Source: Azospira oryzae (GTDB taxonomy: Bacteria; Pseudomonadota; Gammaproteobacteria; Burkholderiales; Rhodocyclaceae). From it: a stretch of 64,000 bases of DNA. Each line of letters opens with the position of its first letter. The stretch's first letter is position 1. The stretch covers positions 625,307 through 689,306 of the forward strand of contig NZ_SHKM01000002.1 in the NCBI RefSeq assembly GCF_004217225.1. The letters run 5' to 3'. A program made the position numbers and the translations under genes. The notes under the pieces are model-generated. The model searched no databases. It was not told the origin of the DNA and was given only the letters and a program-made list of their open reading frames with translations. Positions 1 through 8,756 of this stretch are shown here, piece after piece.

Positions 1-198
1 TGTCGGGGCATCGGCGGCCGGCTGCTGCGGACCCTGATAGCAGAGGCGGAGACAGGTGGCCGCTTCCTCGGGCTGCATGTGGAAAAAAACAATCCCGTCC
101 TGAACTTCTACCGCCGTCTCGGCTTCCAGGAGGTGGTGGACCGGGGAGTCTATCTCTACATGACCAGGCTGCCCCAGCACCAGGGGGGGGCATCGTGA
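1..198 (+). CDS. GNAT family N-acetyltransferase, C-terminal part (cut by window edge)
   Basis: Reading frame 1 is open from the first base to a TGA at 196-198 and gives 65 residues. It contains the end of a GNAT fold: a GIGGRLL segment like the acetyl-CoA-binding R/Q-x-x-G-x-G/A loop, then LHVEKNNPVLNFYRRLGFQEV, the usual beta5-alpha4 region in which N-x-x-A/V-x-x-F-Y-x-x-x-G-F is the family signature. The acyl acceptor cannot be guessed. The stop overlaps the GTG start of the next gene (GTGA), so the two are probably translationally coupled in the tail-collar operon. The family is clear; the start lies outside the window. Confidence 0.85.
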   Translation, partial: CRGIGGRLLRTLIAEAETGGRFLGLHVEKNNPVLNFYRRLGFQEVVDRGVYLYMTRLPQHQGGAS

Positions 199-506
199 GT
201 ACCCCTCTGCTCGGCTTGGCCGACTACCAGGCGCTCCAGGGAGCGACGCTGGCCTTTTCCCCGGCGGATGGCGGCGAGCCCCTGTGGCTGCAGCTGGTGT
301 CCGTGGCAGCGCTCCGCTCACCGACGATTGAAGGCTTTGTCCTGATGTTCTCGGGAGCCCCGGACCGGGTCCTGCCCCAGGGTACCCATCTGCTGGCCCA
401 TCCGTCCCAGGGCAACGTCCCCATTTTTCTCGGTCCCGTGATGGGCGGCGGGGCCGGGGAGGTTCGCTATCAGGCGGTCTTTTCCCGCCTGAGAACATCC
501 GCCTGA
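195..506 (+). CDS. DUF6916-type small protein of the tail-collar operon
   Basis: A 103-residue protein starting at GTG inside the stop region of the acetyltransferase gene. It has no signal peptide, membrane segment or cysteine. The N-terminal LADYQALQGATLAF resembles the small DUF6916 proteins I recall next to tail-collar (MdpB-like) genes in proteobacteria, usually about 100 residues long. Function is unknown. Twelve bases and a GAGGAG ribosome site separate it from the first collar gene, so it is probably in the same transcript. The family assignment rests on recalled sequence character and context; that it is a real coding gene is well supported by coupling on both sides. Confidence 0.75.
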   Translation: MSTPLLGLADYQALQGATLAFSPADGGEPLWLQLVSVAALRSPTIEGFVLMFSGAPDRVLPQGTHLLAHPSQGNVPIFLGPVMGGGAGEVRYQAVFSRLRTSA

Positions 507-518
507 GGAGAAACGATC

Positions 519-1052
519 GTGGAAGGCTATCTAGGAGAAATTCGCATGTTTGCCGGGGACTATGCCCCGCAAGGATGGGCCCTATGCAATGGGGCCACAC
601 TTCCGATATCCGGGAATGAAGCGTTGTTCTCCCTGTTGGGGACGACCTACGGCGGTAACGGCAGCAACAACTTTGCCTTGCCCGACCTGCGCGGCCGGGC
701 ACCCATGAGCACGGGTACCGGTGTGATTGCCGGCACGGGGCAGAGCCTGACGCCCAGAGCCCTGGGCAACTCGGTGGGGAGTGAGACGGTGGCCCTGAAC
801 CAGAACAACCTGCCGGCCCATACCCATCCCATGCCCGCCGGCGGCCCCGGGACCACTAACGCCCCGGCCGGCAAGCTGCCGGGAACCGCTGCCAGCAACC
901 TCTACAGCCAGACGACGACTGCCGCCGCCAACATGAACCCGGCGATGGTCAGTCCCGCCGGCGGCGGCGGTCTGCCCCACAACAACATGATGCCCACCAC
1001 CTGCATCAATTTCATCATCGCCCTCAGCGGCATCTACCCGACTGCGGGATAA
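519..1052 (+). CDS. Tail-collar domain protein 1 (MdpB-like)
   Basis: A 177-residue protein starting at GTG nine bases after a GAGGAG site. The N-terminal half is a phage tail-collar domain: YLGEIRMFAGDYAPQGWALC, then a glycine-rich YGGNGSNNFALPDLRGR segment. The C-terminal part ends HNNMMPTTCINFIIALSG, typical of the microcystin-dependent-protein-like branch. There is no signal peptide. These proteins are common in bacteria outside prophages, often as two or three paralogues, and their role is not established. No capsid, terminase or other tail gene is present here, which argues against a prophage. First of three paralogues in tandem. Confidence 0.88.
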   Translation: MEGYLGEIRMFAGDYAPQGWALCNGATLPISGNEALFSLLGTTYGGNGSNNFALPDLRGRAPMSTGTGVIAGTGQSLTPRALGNSVGSETVALNQNNLPAHTHPMPAGGPGTTNAPAGKLPGTAASNLYSQTTTAAANMNPAMVSPAGGGGLPHNNMMPTTCINFIIALSGIYPTAG

Positions 1053-1064
1053 GGAGACAACACC

Positions 1065-1586
1065 ATGGATCCATTTCTCGGAGAAATCCGCCCCTTCGCC
1101 TTCGGCGTCATACCTCAGGGCTGGCATCTGTGCGACGGCACGGTCATGCAGATTCGGCAGAACAACGCCCTGTTTGCCCTGATCGGTGTTGCCTACGGCG
1201 GGGATGGCGTCAATACCTTCAATTTGCCGGACCTGCGTGGTCGCGTGCCCCTTTGCCAGGGCGTTGTGCCCAACGTGGGCACGTTTGTGGCTGGCAATGC
1301 GGGTGGCCTGGAAGCTGTAGCGCTGACCACCGCCCAGGTGCCGCCCCATAGCCACAGCGTCAGCTGCAGCACGGCGACTGCCACCACCAACAATCCGGCA
1401 GGCGCCCTCCCCGCCCTGGCGGCAGAGAACACCAATATCTATGCAGATGCCCCCGTTCCGGCTGCCTATATGGCTGCCGGCGTCATTGCAACGGCGGGCC
1501 AGAGCCTGGCGCACAACAACATGCAGCCGACCCTGGCTGTCAATTTCTGCATTGCCACCCAGGGCCTTTGGCCCACCAGAAGTTGA
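1065..1586 (+). CDS. Tail-collar domain protein 2 (MdpB-like)
   Basis: A 173-residue paralogue of the previous protein, starting at ATG after an AAGGAG site. It repeats the same plan: FLGEIRPFAFGVIPQGWHLC at the N-terminus, YGGDGVNTFNLPDLRGR near residue 60, a variable alanine/threonine-rich centre, and HNNMQPTLAVNFCI at the C-terminus. The collar domain ends are conserved while the centre differs, as expected for proteins that share a scaffold but vary a surface. It sits 12 bases after the first paralogue in the same operon. The partner and function are unknown. Confidence 0.88.
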   Translation: MDPFLGEIRPFAFGVIPQGWHLCDGTVMQIRQNNALFALIGVAYGGDGVNTFNLPDLRGRVPLCQGVVPNVGTFVAGNAGGLEAVALTTAQVPPHSHSVSCSTATATTNNPAGALPALAAENTNIYADAPVPAAYMAAGVIATAGQSLAHNNMQPTLAVNFCIATQGLWPTRS

Positions 1587-1604
1587 ACATCCAAGGAGAA
1601 CACC

Positions 1605-2144
1605 ATGGCTGATCCGTACTACGGCGAAATCCGCGCCTTCGCCTTCAACTATCCTCCAGTGGACTGGGCCTTCTGCGATGGAACAGGCGTCAATGTCGTG
1701 CAGGCCCAGGTCCTTTTCTCCGTCATCGGCAACCTCTACGGCGGCAACAGCACGGTATTCAACCTGCCGAAGCTGCAGGGGCGGACCGTGATGGGCAGCG
1801 GTGTGGGACCGGGCCTGACGCCCCGCAGCGTACCCCAGGCCGTCGGCACCTACAGCGAGACACTCACCGTCGCTCAGGTGCCGGACCACACTCACTCGGT
1901 CGTGGCGGAGGGCGCCAATGCCAGCGCCCTTGCTCCCGCCGGCGCCTATCTGGCCAAGGGGGTCAAGGGTACGCCACCCCGGGTGACTGCCGTGAATACC
2001 TATGCCGGTTCTGCGCCCAATGCGGTGATGGTTTCCGCCCTGGCGCCGGTCGGTAGCAGCGGTCCCCACAGCAACCTGCAACCCTATTTGACGCTGAACT
2101 TCTGCATTTGCGTCAACGGTGCCGACTACCCCCTCCGTCCCTAA
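1605..2144 (+). CDS. Tail-collar domain protein 3 (MdpB-like)
   Basis: A 179-residue third paralogue, ATG start after AAGGAG. It carries YYGEIRAFAFNYPPVDWAFC, then YGGNSTVFNLPKLQGR, where the usual PDLRGR has become PKLQGR, and ends HSNLQPYLTLNFCI. It is the most divergent of the three in the collar motif. It is last in the operon: the hairpin terminator follows 11 bases after its stop. As with its neighbours there is no signal peptide and no assigned function. Confidence 0.87.
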   Translation: MADPYYGEIRAFAFNYPPVDWAFCDGTGVNVVQAQVLFSVIGNLYGGNSTVFNLPKLQGRTVMGSGVGPGLTPRSVPQAVGTYSETLTVAQVPDHTHSVVAEGANASALAPAGAYLAKGVKGTPPRVTAVNTYAGSAPNAVMVSALAPVGSSGPHSNLQPYLTLNFCICVNGADYPLRP

Positions 2145-2155
2145 TGTCATCAACT

Positions 2156-2190
2156 GGCAGAGCCATCCATGTATGGCTCTGCCCTTTCTG
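2156..2190 (+). terminator. Hairpin terminator closing the tail-collar operon
   Basis: Perfect 11-bp inverted repeat, GGCAGAGCCAT (2156-2166) and ATGGCTCTGCC (2173-2183), with a 6-base loop and a pyrimidine-rich CTTTCTG after it. It lies just after the third collar gene and before the autotransporter start, so the surface protein is probably a separate transcription unit. Confidence 0.7.
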
Positions 2191-2222
2191 TACCCCGTTG
2201 CGATTACTGAAGCACTCTGGAT

Positions 2223-5200
2223 ATGCGTATGAAACCGAATTGCCTGAATCCCCTGTTTTCTTCCCTTGTTGCGGGACTCAGACTTTTCCGTGGGCTGTTG
2301 CTCCTGTTGCTGGCCCTGGCACTGCCTGCCTACGGCACGATCAATGGCGGTACCATCGATTTCGGGGCGGCAAACACCCACTCGACCTACTCCGATGTGA
2401 GTTCCGATTACAACGGCCTAAGGTTTACCGGTCAATGGCTGTATTACATCTACGATGACTTGAACACGGTGGCGACCAACCGCAGTGGGGATGCCATCAC
2501 TTCGACCTCCACCGGCGGCGATGCCATCATCAAGTCGGCCAATGGTACCGATCGCTTCAACATTACCTCCGTCAAGATATTGGCCTATGGCGTGGGAATG
2601 ACCAGTTTCACCTTTACCGGTTATCGCAACAGTGTCGCTGGGCCGACGGAAACGGTGAATGTCACTCCGGGCAACACCTTCGTACTCCATAACCTGAGCA
2701 ACATGACCAATGTGGACGAGGTGAGGGTCACCAACAACTCGGCTACCGAACCGTTCAATTTCGCCTTCGACGACCTGACGGTTGCTGCCTATTCGGCTCC
2801 CCTGAGCCTGTCGCCCGCTTCCCTGACCAATCCCACGGTCGGCAGCACCTATAGCCAGACCATCAGCGCCAGCGGCGGCAACGGTACGTACAGTTACACG
2901 GTCACTGCCGGCAGTCTGCCGGCCGGCCTCAGCCTGAACGCCAGCACCGGGGCACTCACCGGTACGCCGACGGCGGGCGGTACATTCAACTTCACCATCA
3001 CGGCCACCGACACGGCCAGCGCCACCGGCAGCAAGGCCTATTCGGTGACGGTGGCAGCACCCACCATCAGCTTCTCTCCCACCACCCTGACGGCCGGTAC
3101 CGTCGGCAGCGCCTACAGCCAGAGCATCAGCGGCAGCGGCGGTACGGCCCCTTACGGCAGCTATATCGTTAAGACCGGAGCCCTGCCTGCCGGGTTGTCC
3201 CTGAGTTCCGGCGGGGTCGTCTCGGGCACACCGACGGCGGGCGGCACCTTTACCTTCACCGTGCAGGGGACGGACAGCAGTACCGGCACCGGTCCCTACT
3301 CCGCCACCAGCAGCACCATTTCCCTGACCATCGGTGCTCCCACCCTCTCGTTTACGCCGACCACCCTGACCGGCGGCACCGTGGGGGTGGCCTACAGCCA
3401 GTCGCTCAGCGGCAGCGGCGGTACTGCGCCCTATGGCAGCTTCACCCTGGCCAGCGGCAGCCTGCCGCCCGGCCTGAGCCTGGGCTCGGGTGGTACCGTC
3501 AGCGGCACGCCGACGGCAGCCGGCACCTACACCTTCACGGTCAGCGCCCAGGACTCCAGTACCGGCAGCGGGCCCTACAGCGGCACCAGCAGTACCATTT
3601 CCCTGACCATCGGCGCCCCAACCTTGTCCGTGTCGCCCGCGGCCGGGGCCCTGACGGCTGCCTCCCGGGGCAGTGCCTACAGCCAGACCTTCAGCACCAG
3701 CGGTGGCACCTCGCCCTACACCTACAGCATCACTGCCGGCAGCCTGCCGGCGGGCCTGACCCTGAGCAGCGGGGGCGTGCTCTCGGGCACCCCGACGGTG
3801 GAGGGCAACTTTTCCTTCACCGTCACCGCCACGGACAGCAGCGGCGGCACCCAGTACTCCACTAGCCAGGCCTATACCCTGACGGTCAATCCGCCCCTGC
3901 CGGTGGCCAATGCGGTGAGCGCCACGGTGGCCTACAACAGCAGCAACAACGCCATCACCCTCAACATCACCGGCGGCGCCGCCACCAGCGTGACGGTGGC
4001 CAGTGCCGCCAGCCACGGCACGGCCACGGCCAGCGGCACCAGCATCACCTATACCCCCACCGCCGGCTATTCGGGCAGCGACAGCTTCACCTATACGGCC
4101 ACCAACGCCAGCGGCACCTCGGCACCGGCGACGGTGAGCATCACCGTCAACCCCCAGGCGCCGGTGGCCAATGCGGTGAGCGCCACGGTGGCCTACAACA
4201 GCAGCAACAACGCCATCACCCTCAATATCACCGGCGGCGCCGCCACCAGCGTGGCGGTGGCCAGTCCCGCCAGCCACGGCACGGCCACGGCCAGCGGTAC
4301 CAGCATCACCTACACCCCCACTGCCGGCTATTCGGGCAGCGACAGCTTCACCTATACGGCCACCAATGCGACCGGCACCTCGGCGGCGGCGACGGTGACC
4401 ATCACCGTCAATCCCCTGGCGCCGGTGGCCAATGCGGTGAGCGCCACGGTGGCCTACAACAGCAGCAACAACGCCATCACCCTCAACATCACCGGCGGTG
4501 TCGCCACCAGCGTGGCGGTGGCCAGCGGGGCCAGCCACGGCACGGCCACCGCCAGCGGCACCAGCATCACCTACACCCCCACTGCCGGCTATTCGGGCAG
4601 CGACAGCTTCACCTATACGGCCACCAATGCGACCGGCACTTCGGCGGCGGCGACGGTGAGCATCACCGTCAATCCCCAGGCGCCGGTGGCCAATGCGGTA
4701 TCCCTCACCGTTTCCTACAACAGCGCGGCCAATCCGGTGACCCTCAACATCACCGGCGGTGCGGCTACCAGTGTGGCCGTGGCCGGTGCCGCCAGCCACG
4801 GCGTAGCCACGGCCAGCGGCACCAGCATCACCTATACGCCGACCAGCGGCTATTCGGGCAGCGACAGCTTCACCTATACGGCCACCAACGCCGGCGGCAC
4901 CTCGGCGGCGGCGACGGTGAGCATCACCGTCAATCCCCAGGCACCGGTGGCCAATGCGGTATCGGTGACGGTGGCTTTCAACAGCAGCAACAACGCCATT
5001 CCCCTCAGCATCAGCGGCGGCGCCGCCACCAGCGTGGCGGTGGCCAGCGGGGCCAGCCATGGCACGGCCACGGCCAGCGGCACCAGCATCACCTATACGC
5101 CGACGGTGGGCTATACCGGCAGCGACAGCTTCACTTACACCGCCACCAACGCCACCGGTACTTCGGCGGCTGCCACCGTTACCATCACCGTTTCTGCCGC

Positions 5201-7001
5201 GGCACCGGTAGCCAATGCGGTGAGCGCCACGGTGGCCTTCAACAGCGGCGCCAATCCCATCGCCCTCAACATTACCGGCGGCGTCGCCACCAGCGTTTCC
5301 GTGGCAACGGCGGCGGCCCACGGCACGGCCACGGCCAGCGGCACCAGCATTACCTACACTCCCCATACCGGTTATTCGGGCAGCGACAGCTTCACCTACC
5401 GGGCCACCAATGCCACCGGCACTTCGGCACCGGCGACGGTGACCATCACCGTCAATCCTGCCGCTCCCGTGGCCGGGGCGGTGACGGTGACGGTGCCCAT
5501 CAACAGCAGCAACAATCCCATTCCCCTCAATGTTTCGGGTGGCGCGGCCACCACGGTGACGGTGGTGACGGCCCCCGGCCACGGCACGGCCACTGCCAGC
5601 GGCGCCAGCATCACCTATACGCCGACGGCAGGCTATTCGGGCAGCGACAGCTTCACCTACACCGCCACCAACGCCACCGGCACTTCGGCTCCGGCGACGG
5701 TGACCATCAGCGTCATGACCCGGCCCGATCCGAGCAAGGACGCCAATGTGGTCGGCATCATCGGGGCCCAGGCGGAAGTGGCCAAGCGCTTCTCCCTGAC
5801 CCAGATCAGCAACTTCCAGTCCCGCCTGGAAAACCTCCATGTGCGCCTGCGTCCGGAGCGTCCCCGGGGCTTCGACAGTCCCAATGCCCGGCGTCCGTCG
5901 GTGATGCCCGCCCTGGCTGCCGTGGGCAACAACAGCGGGCCGGCTGCCGGAAATATCGACCAGAACGGCGGTTTCGGCCTCGCAACAGGAACGGCGGTCA
6001 CCAACCTCGGCAGTCGTGATGCGGCTACCGGCACCGGTGGTGTTGTGACGGCAGGTCCGGCTCCCGGCCAGGAGAGTGGCTTCAATCCCTTCGCCGCCTT
6101 GAGCACCCTGGGGCAGATGGCCAACAGCCACGGCCTGCCGACCCTGAACATTTCCAGCAAGGCCAGCAACTTCCAGGACACCGGCTTCGATGTGTGGAGT
6201 GCGGGCAATGTCTCCTTCGGCCGCCTGGACGATGCGGATGCCAAGTTCACCACTTCCGGCATTTCCTTCGGCACCGACAGCCGCTTCGGCGACAACCTGA
6301 TCCTGGGCCTGGGCGTCGGCTTCGGCCATGAGCGGCAGAAGATCGGCAACGACGGCACCCGCAACGTGGGCGACGATTACTCGGTGATCGTCTATGGCAG
6401 CTACCAGCCCGTGCCCGGCACCTTCATCGACGGCCTCATCGGCATGGGACGGCTGGACCTGGAGTCGCGCCGCTACTCCGCTGCCGCCGGCGCCTTCGCC
6501 ACCAGCCAGCGCACCGGCAAGCAGTGGTTCGCCTCCCTCAGCGCCGCCTACGAGTTCCAGCAGGATGCCCACATCCTGTCGCCCTACGGCCGCATCGACA
6601 TCGCCTCCACCCGGCTCGATGCCGCGGTGGAAAGCGGTGCCGGCATCTACAACCTGGCCTACTTCTCCCAGAAGGCGCCGGTGACCAAGCTGTCCTTCGG
6701 CCTGCGGGGCGAGACCAGCGTCGAGCTGGAGAGCACCCTGGCCCGGCCCTATTTCCGGGTCGAGTACCAGCACGACTTCGAGAATCCGGAAGGGGCGCGC
6801 ATGGCCTATGCGGACGACCTGTCCGGCCCCTCCTACCAGATCGCGGCGACCACCCTGAAGCGGGACACCATGGTCTTCGGCCTGGGCAGCGACTTCGTCT
6901 TCAAGAGTGCCTGGACCCTGGGCCTGCGCTACCAGTACAGCAATAATTCCGGGGCCATGACCATGCATACCCTGGGGCTGCAGATACGCAAATCCTTCTG
7001 A
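2223..7001 (+). CDS. Large autotransporter with Ig-like repeats
   Basis: A 1592-residue predicted outer-membrane protein. Residues 1 to about 38 are a signal peptide with a long leucine-rich core ending near AYG. Residues 40-190 are an unassigned N-terminal domain. About 193-558 hold four putative-Ig (He_PIG-like) modules, each with a GSLPAGLSL-type core. About 560-1168 hold seven 87-residue cadherin/Ig-like modules ending in GYSGSDSFTYTATN. A linker leads to a C-terminal beta-barrel (about 1320-1592) of the autotransporter type, ending in aromatic KSF. The passenger is an Ig-like stalk rather than the usual beta-helix, which suggests a surface adhesin. The tail-collar operon lies just upstream, separated by a terminator. 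Confidence 0.87.
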   Translation: MRMKPNCLNPLFSSLVAGLRLFRGLLLLLLALALPAYGTINGGTIDFGAANTHSTYSDVSSDYNGLRFTGQWLYYIYDDLNTVATNRSGDAITSTSTGGDAIIKSANGTDRFNITSVKILAYGVGMTSFTFTGYRNSVAGPTETVNVTPGNTFVLHNLSNMTNVDEVRVTNNSATEPFNFAFDDLTVAAYSAPLSLSPASLTNPTVGSTYSQTISASGGNGTYSYTVTAGSLPAGLSLNASTGALTGTPTAGGTFNFTITATDTASATGSKAYSVTVAAPTISFSPTTLTAGTVGSAYSQSISGSGGTAPYGSYIVKTGALPAGLSLSSGGVVSGTPTAGGTFTFTVQGTDSSTGTGPYSATSSTISLTIGAPTLSFTPTTLTGGTVGVAYSQSLSGSGGTAPYGSFTLASGSLPPGLSLGSGGTVSGTPTAAGTYTFTVSAQDSSTGSGPYSGTSSTISLTIGAPTLSVSPAAGALTAASRGSAYSQTFSTSGGTSPYTYSITAGSLPAGLTLSSGGVLSGTPTVEGNFSFTVTATDSSGGTQYSTSQAYTLTVNPPLPVANAVSATVAYNSSNNAITLNITGGAATSVTVASAASHGTATASGTSITYTPTAGYSGSDSFTYTATNASGTSAPATVSITVNPQAPVANAVSATVAYNSSNNAITLNITGGAATSVAVASPASHGTATASGTSITYTPTAGYSGSDSFTYTATNATGTSAAATVTITVNPLAPVANAVSATVAYNSSNNAITLNITGGVATSVAVASGASHGTATASGTSITYTPTAGYSGSDSFTYTATNATGTSAAATVSITVNPQAPVANAVSLTVSYNSAANPVTLNITGGAATSVAVAGAASHGVATASGTSITYTPTSGYSGSDSFTYTATNAGGTSAAATVSITVNPQAPVANAVSVTVAFNSSNNAIPLSISGGAATSVAVASGASHGTATASGTSITYTPTVGYTGSDSFTYTATNATGTSAAATVTITVSAAAPVANAVSATVAFNSGANPIALNITGGVATSVSVATAAAHGTATASGTSITYTPHTGYSGSDSFTYRATNATGTSAPATVTITVNPAAPVAGAVTVTVPINSSNNPIPLNVSGGAATTVTVVTAPGHGTATASGASITYTPTAGYSGSDSFTYTATNATGTSAPATVTISVMTRPDPSKDANVVGIIGAQAEVAKRFSLTQISNFQSRLENLHVRLRPERPRGFDSPNARRPSVMPALAAVGNNSGPAAGNIDQNGGFGLATGTAVTNLGSRDAATGTGGVVTAGPAPGQESGFNPFAALSTLGQMANSHGLPTLNISSKASNFQDTGFDVWSAGNVSFGRLDDADAKFTTSGISFGTDSRFGDNLILGLGVGFGHERQKIGNDGTRNVGDDYSVIVYGSYQPVPGTFIDGLIGMGRLDLESRRYSAAAGAFATSQRTGKQWFASLSAAYEFQQDAHILSPYGRIDIASTRLDAAVESGAGIYNLAYFSQKAPVTKLSFGLRGETSVELESTLARPYFRVEYQHDFENPEGARMAYADDLSGPSYQIAATTLKRDTMVFGLGSDFVFKSAWTLGLRYQYSNNSGAMTMHTLGLQIRKSF
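3900..5726 (+). repeat. Seven in-frame tandem repeats of 261 bp
   Basis: Units begin at 3900, 4161, 4422, 4683, 4944, 5205 and 5466, each exactly 261 bp (87 codons), starting at the P-V-A codons. Units 1-3 are nearly identical at DNA level, with long stretches unchanged; units 4-7 are more diverged, and unit 7 begins PVAGAV instead of PVANAV. The pattern suggests recent duplication at the 5' end of the array. Copy number may vary between strains or be miscounted by short-read assembly. Confidence 0.93.
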
Positions 7002-7007
7002 CCCTGC

Positions 7008-7062
7008 GGGGCCGGGTGCAGCCTGCCCGGCCCCTGCCTGCCGGCCCCCGTCCCGGCGGGGG
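7008..7062 (+). terminator. Two GC-rich hairpins after the autotransporter gene
   Basis: GGGGCCGGG (7008-7016) pairs with CCCGGCCCC (7026-7034), and a second stem GCCCCCG/CGGGGGC spans about 7043-7062. No T-run follows either, so intrinsic termination is uncertain; they may stabilise the mRNA end. Confidence 0.4.
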
Positions 7063-7143
7063 CTGTCGCCTTCCCTTCATGGACTTGCCCCCACCCGGGG
7101 GGTACACTGCCGTGCTTTACGCCCTCGGCATTCGACCTTCCCC

Positions 7144-8655
7144 ATGCAGCACGACTATCTGACCAAAATCCTCAACGCCCGGGTCTATGAGGCCGCCGTT
7201 GAGACTCCCCTGGAACTGGCGCCCAATCTCTCCCACCGGCTCGGCAACCGCTTCTATTTCAAGCGCGAGGACATGCAGCCGGTGTTCTCCTTCAAGCTGC
7301 GCGGCGCCTACAACAAGATTGCCCACCTCACCCCGGCCCAGCTGCAGCGCGGCGTCATCTGCGCCTCCGCCGGCAACCACGCCCAGGGCGTGGCCCTTTC
7401 CGCCGCCAAGATCGGCTGCCGGGCGGTCATCGTCATGCCCACCACCACGCCCCAGATCAAGGTCCAGGCCGTGGCTTCCCGGGGCGGCGAGGTGGTGCTG
7501 GCCGGCGAGTCCTACGACGAGGCCTATGCCCATGCGGTGGAGCTGGAGAAGGCCGAGAAGCTGACTTTCGTGCACCCCTTCGACGACCCCTATGTCATCG
7601 CCGGCCAGGGCACCATCGGCATGGAAATTCTGCGCCAGCACGGCAAGCCGATCCACGCCGTGTTCGTGGCCATCGGCGGCGGCGGCCTGGCGGCCGGCGT
7701 GGCCGCCTACATCAAGGCGGTGCGGCCGGAGATCAAGGTCATCGGCGTGGAAACCTTTGACGCTGACGCCATGAAGCAGTCCATCGCCGCCGGCAAGCGG
7801 GTACGCCTGGACAACGTGGGCCTCTTCGCCGACGGCACGGCGGTGAAGTTCGTCGGCGAGGAGACCTTCCGGGTCTGCCGCGAATACCTGGACGACATCA
7901 TCCTGGTGGATACGGACGCCATCTGCGCCGCCATCAAGGACGTTTTCGAGGACACCCGCTCCATCCTGGAGCCTTCCGGGGCCCTGGCCATCGCCGGCGC
8001 CAAGGAATACGCCAAGCAGCACAAACTGAAGGATAAGTCCCTGGTGGCCGTGGCCTCCGGCGCCAATACCAATTTTGACCGCCTGCGCTTCGTCGCCGAG
8101 CGGGCCGAGGTGGGCGAGCAGCGGGAGGCGGTGCTGGCCGTGACCCTGCCGGAGAAGCCCGGTGCCTACAAGCGCTTCGTCTCCCTCATCGGCAGCCGCA
8201 ACATCACCGAATTCAACTACCGCTTCCACGAGGCGCGGGAAGCCCACGTCTTCGTCGGCGTGCAGGTGGCCAACCGGGCCGAATCCACCAAGCTAGTGGA
8301 GAGCCTGAAAAAGCACGGCTACGCCACCCTGGACCTGACCGACGACGAAATGGGCAAGCTGCACGTGCGCCACATGGTCGGCGGCCATGCGCCCCAGGTG
8401 CAGAACGAGCTGCTGTACCGCTTCGAATTCCCGGAACGGCCCGGCGCCCTGATGAACTTCCTCAACCGCATGAGCTCCGGCTGGAACATCAGCCTCTTCC
8501 ACTACCGCAACCACGGCGCCGACTACGGCCGGGTGCTGGTGGGCATGCAGGTGCCGCCGGCGGAGATGGGCGAGTTCCAGACCTTCCTCCAGGAGCTGGG
8601 CTACCACCACTGGGACGAGACGGCCAACCCGGCCTACAAGCTCTTCCTCGGCTGA
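7144..8655 (+). CDS. ilvA: Threonine ammonia-lyase, biosynthetic
   Basis: Cytoplasmic PLP enzyme that converts threonine to 2-oxobutanoate, the first step of isoleucine synthesis. The 503-residue length fits the biosynthetic form. The catalytic domain (about 1-320) carries the PLP lysine K51 in SFKLRGAYNK, the SAGNHAQG phosphate-contact region and the glycine loop IGGGGLAAG. Two ACT-like regulatory domains follow (about 325-400 and 420-500), starting TLPEKPGAYKRF and EFPERPGALMNF, so feedback control by isoleucine is expected. ATG start at 7144 is the only one preceding the conserved N-terminus. It stands alone, with no other ilv gene nearby. Confidence 0.96.
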   Translation: MQHDYLTKILNARVYEAAVETPLELAPNLSHRLGNRFYFKREDMQPVFSFKLRGAYNKIAHLTPAQLQRGVICASAGNHAQGVALSAAKIGCRAVIVMPTTTPQIKVQAVASRGGEVVLAGESYDEAYAHAVELEKAEKLTFVHPFDDPYVIAGQGTIGMEILRQHGKPIHAVFVAIGGGGLAAGVAAYIKAVRPEIKVIGVETFDADAMKQSIAAGKRVRLDNVGLFADGTAVKFVGEETFRVCREYLDDIILVDTDAICAAIKDVFEDTRSILEPSGALAIAGAKEYAKQHKLKDKSLVAVASGANTNFDRLRFVAERAEVGEQREAVLAVTLPEKPGAYKRFVSLIGSRNITEFNYRFHEAREAHVFVGVQVANRAESTKLVESLKKHGYATLDLTDDEMGKLHVRHMVGGHAPQVQNELLYRFEFPERPGALMNFLNRMSSGWNISLFHYRNHGADYGRVLVGMQVPPAEMGEFQTFLQELGYHHWDETANPAYKLFLG

Positions 8656-8756
8656 GGTCGCCGGGTTGGCGGCGCCGGAGGGGCGCCCCGTCCCCGCCTG
8701 TGCCATACTGAAAACCCGTCGACGCCCTCCGGATTTCCCTCCGCCCGTCCCCCGCC

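Noticed and set aside
519-2144. Prophage region, from the tail-collar annotation
   Set aside because: No integrase, capsid, terminase, portal or lysis genes occur, and the MdpB-like proteins are common outside phages.
582-6968. Long minus-strand open frames opposite the collar genes and the autotransporter
   Set aside because: They are products of high GC and repeats: Gly/Arg/Ala-rich, without domains, and antisense to clear genes.
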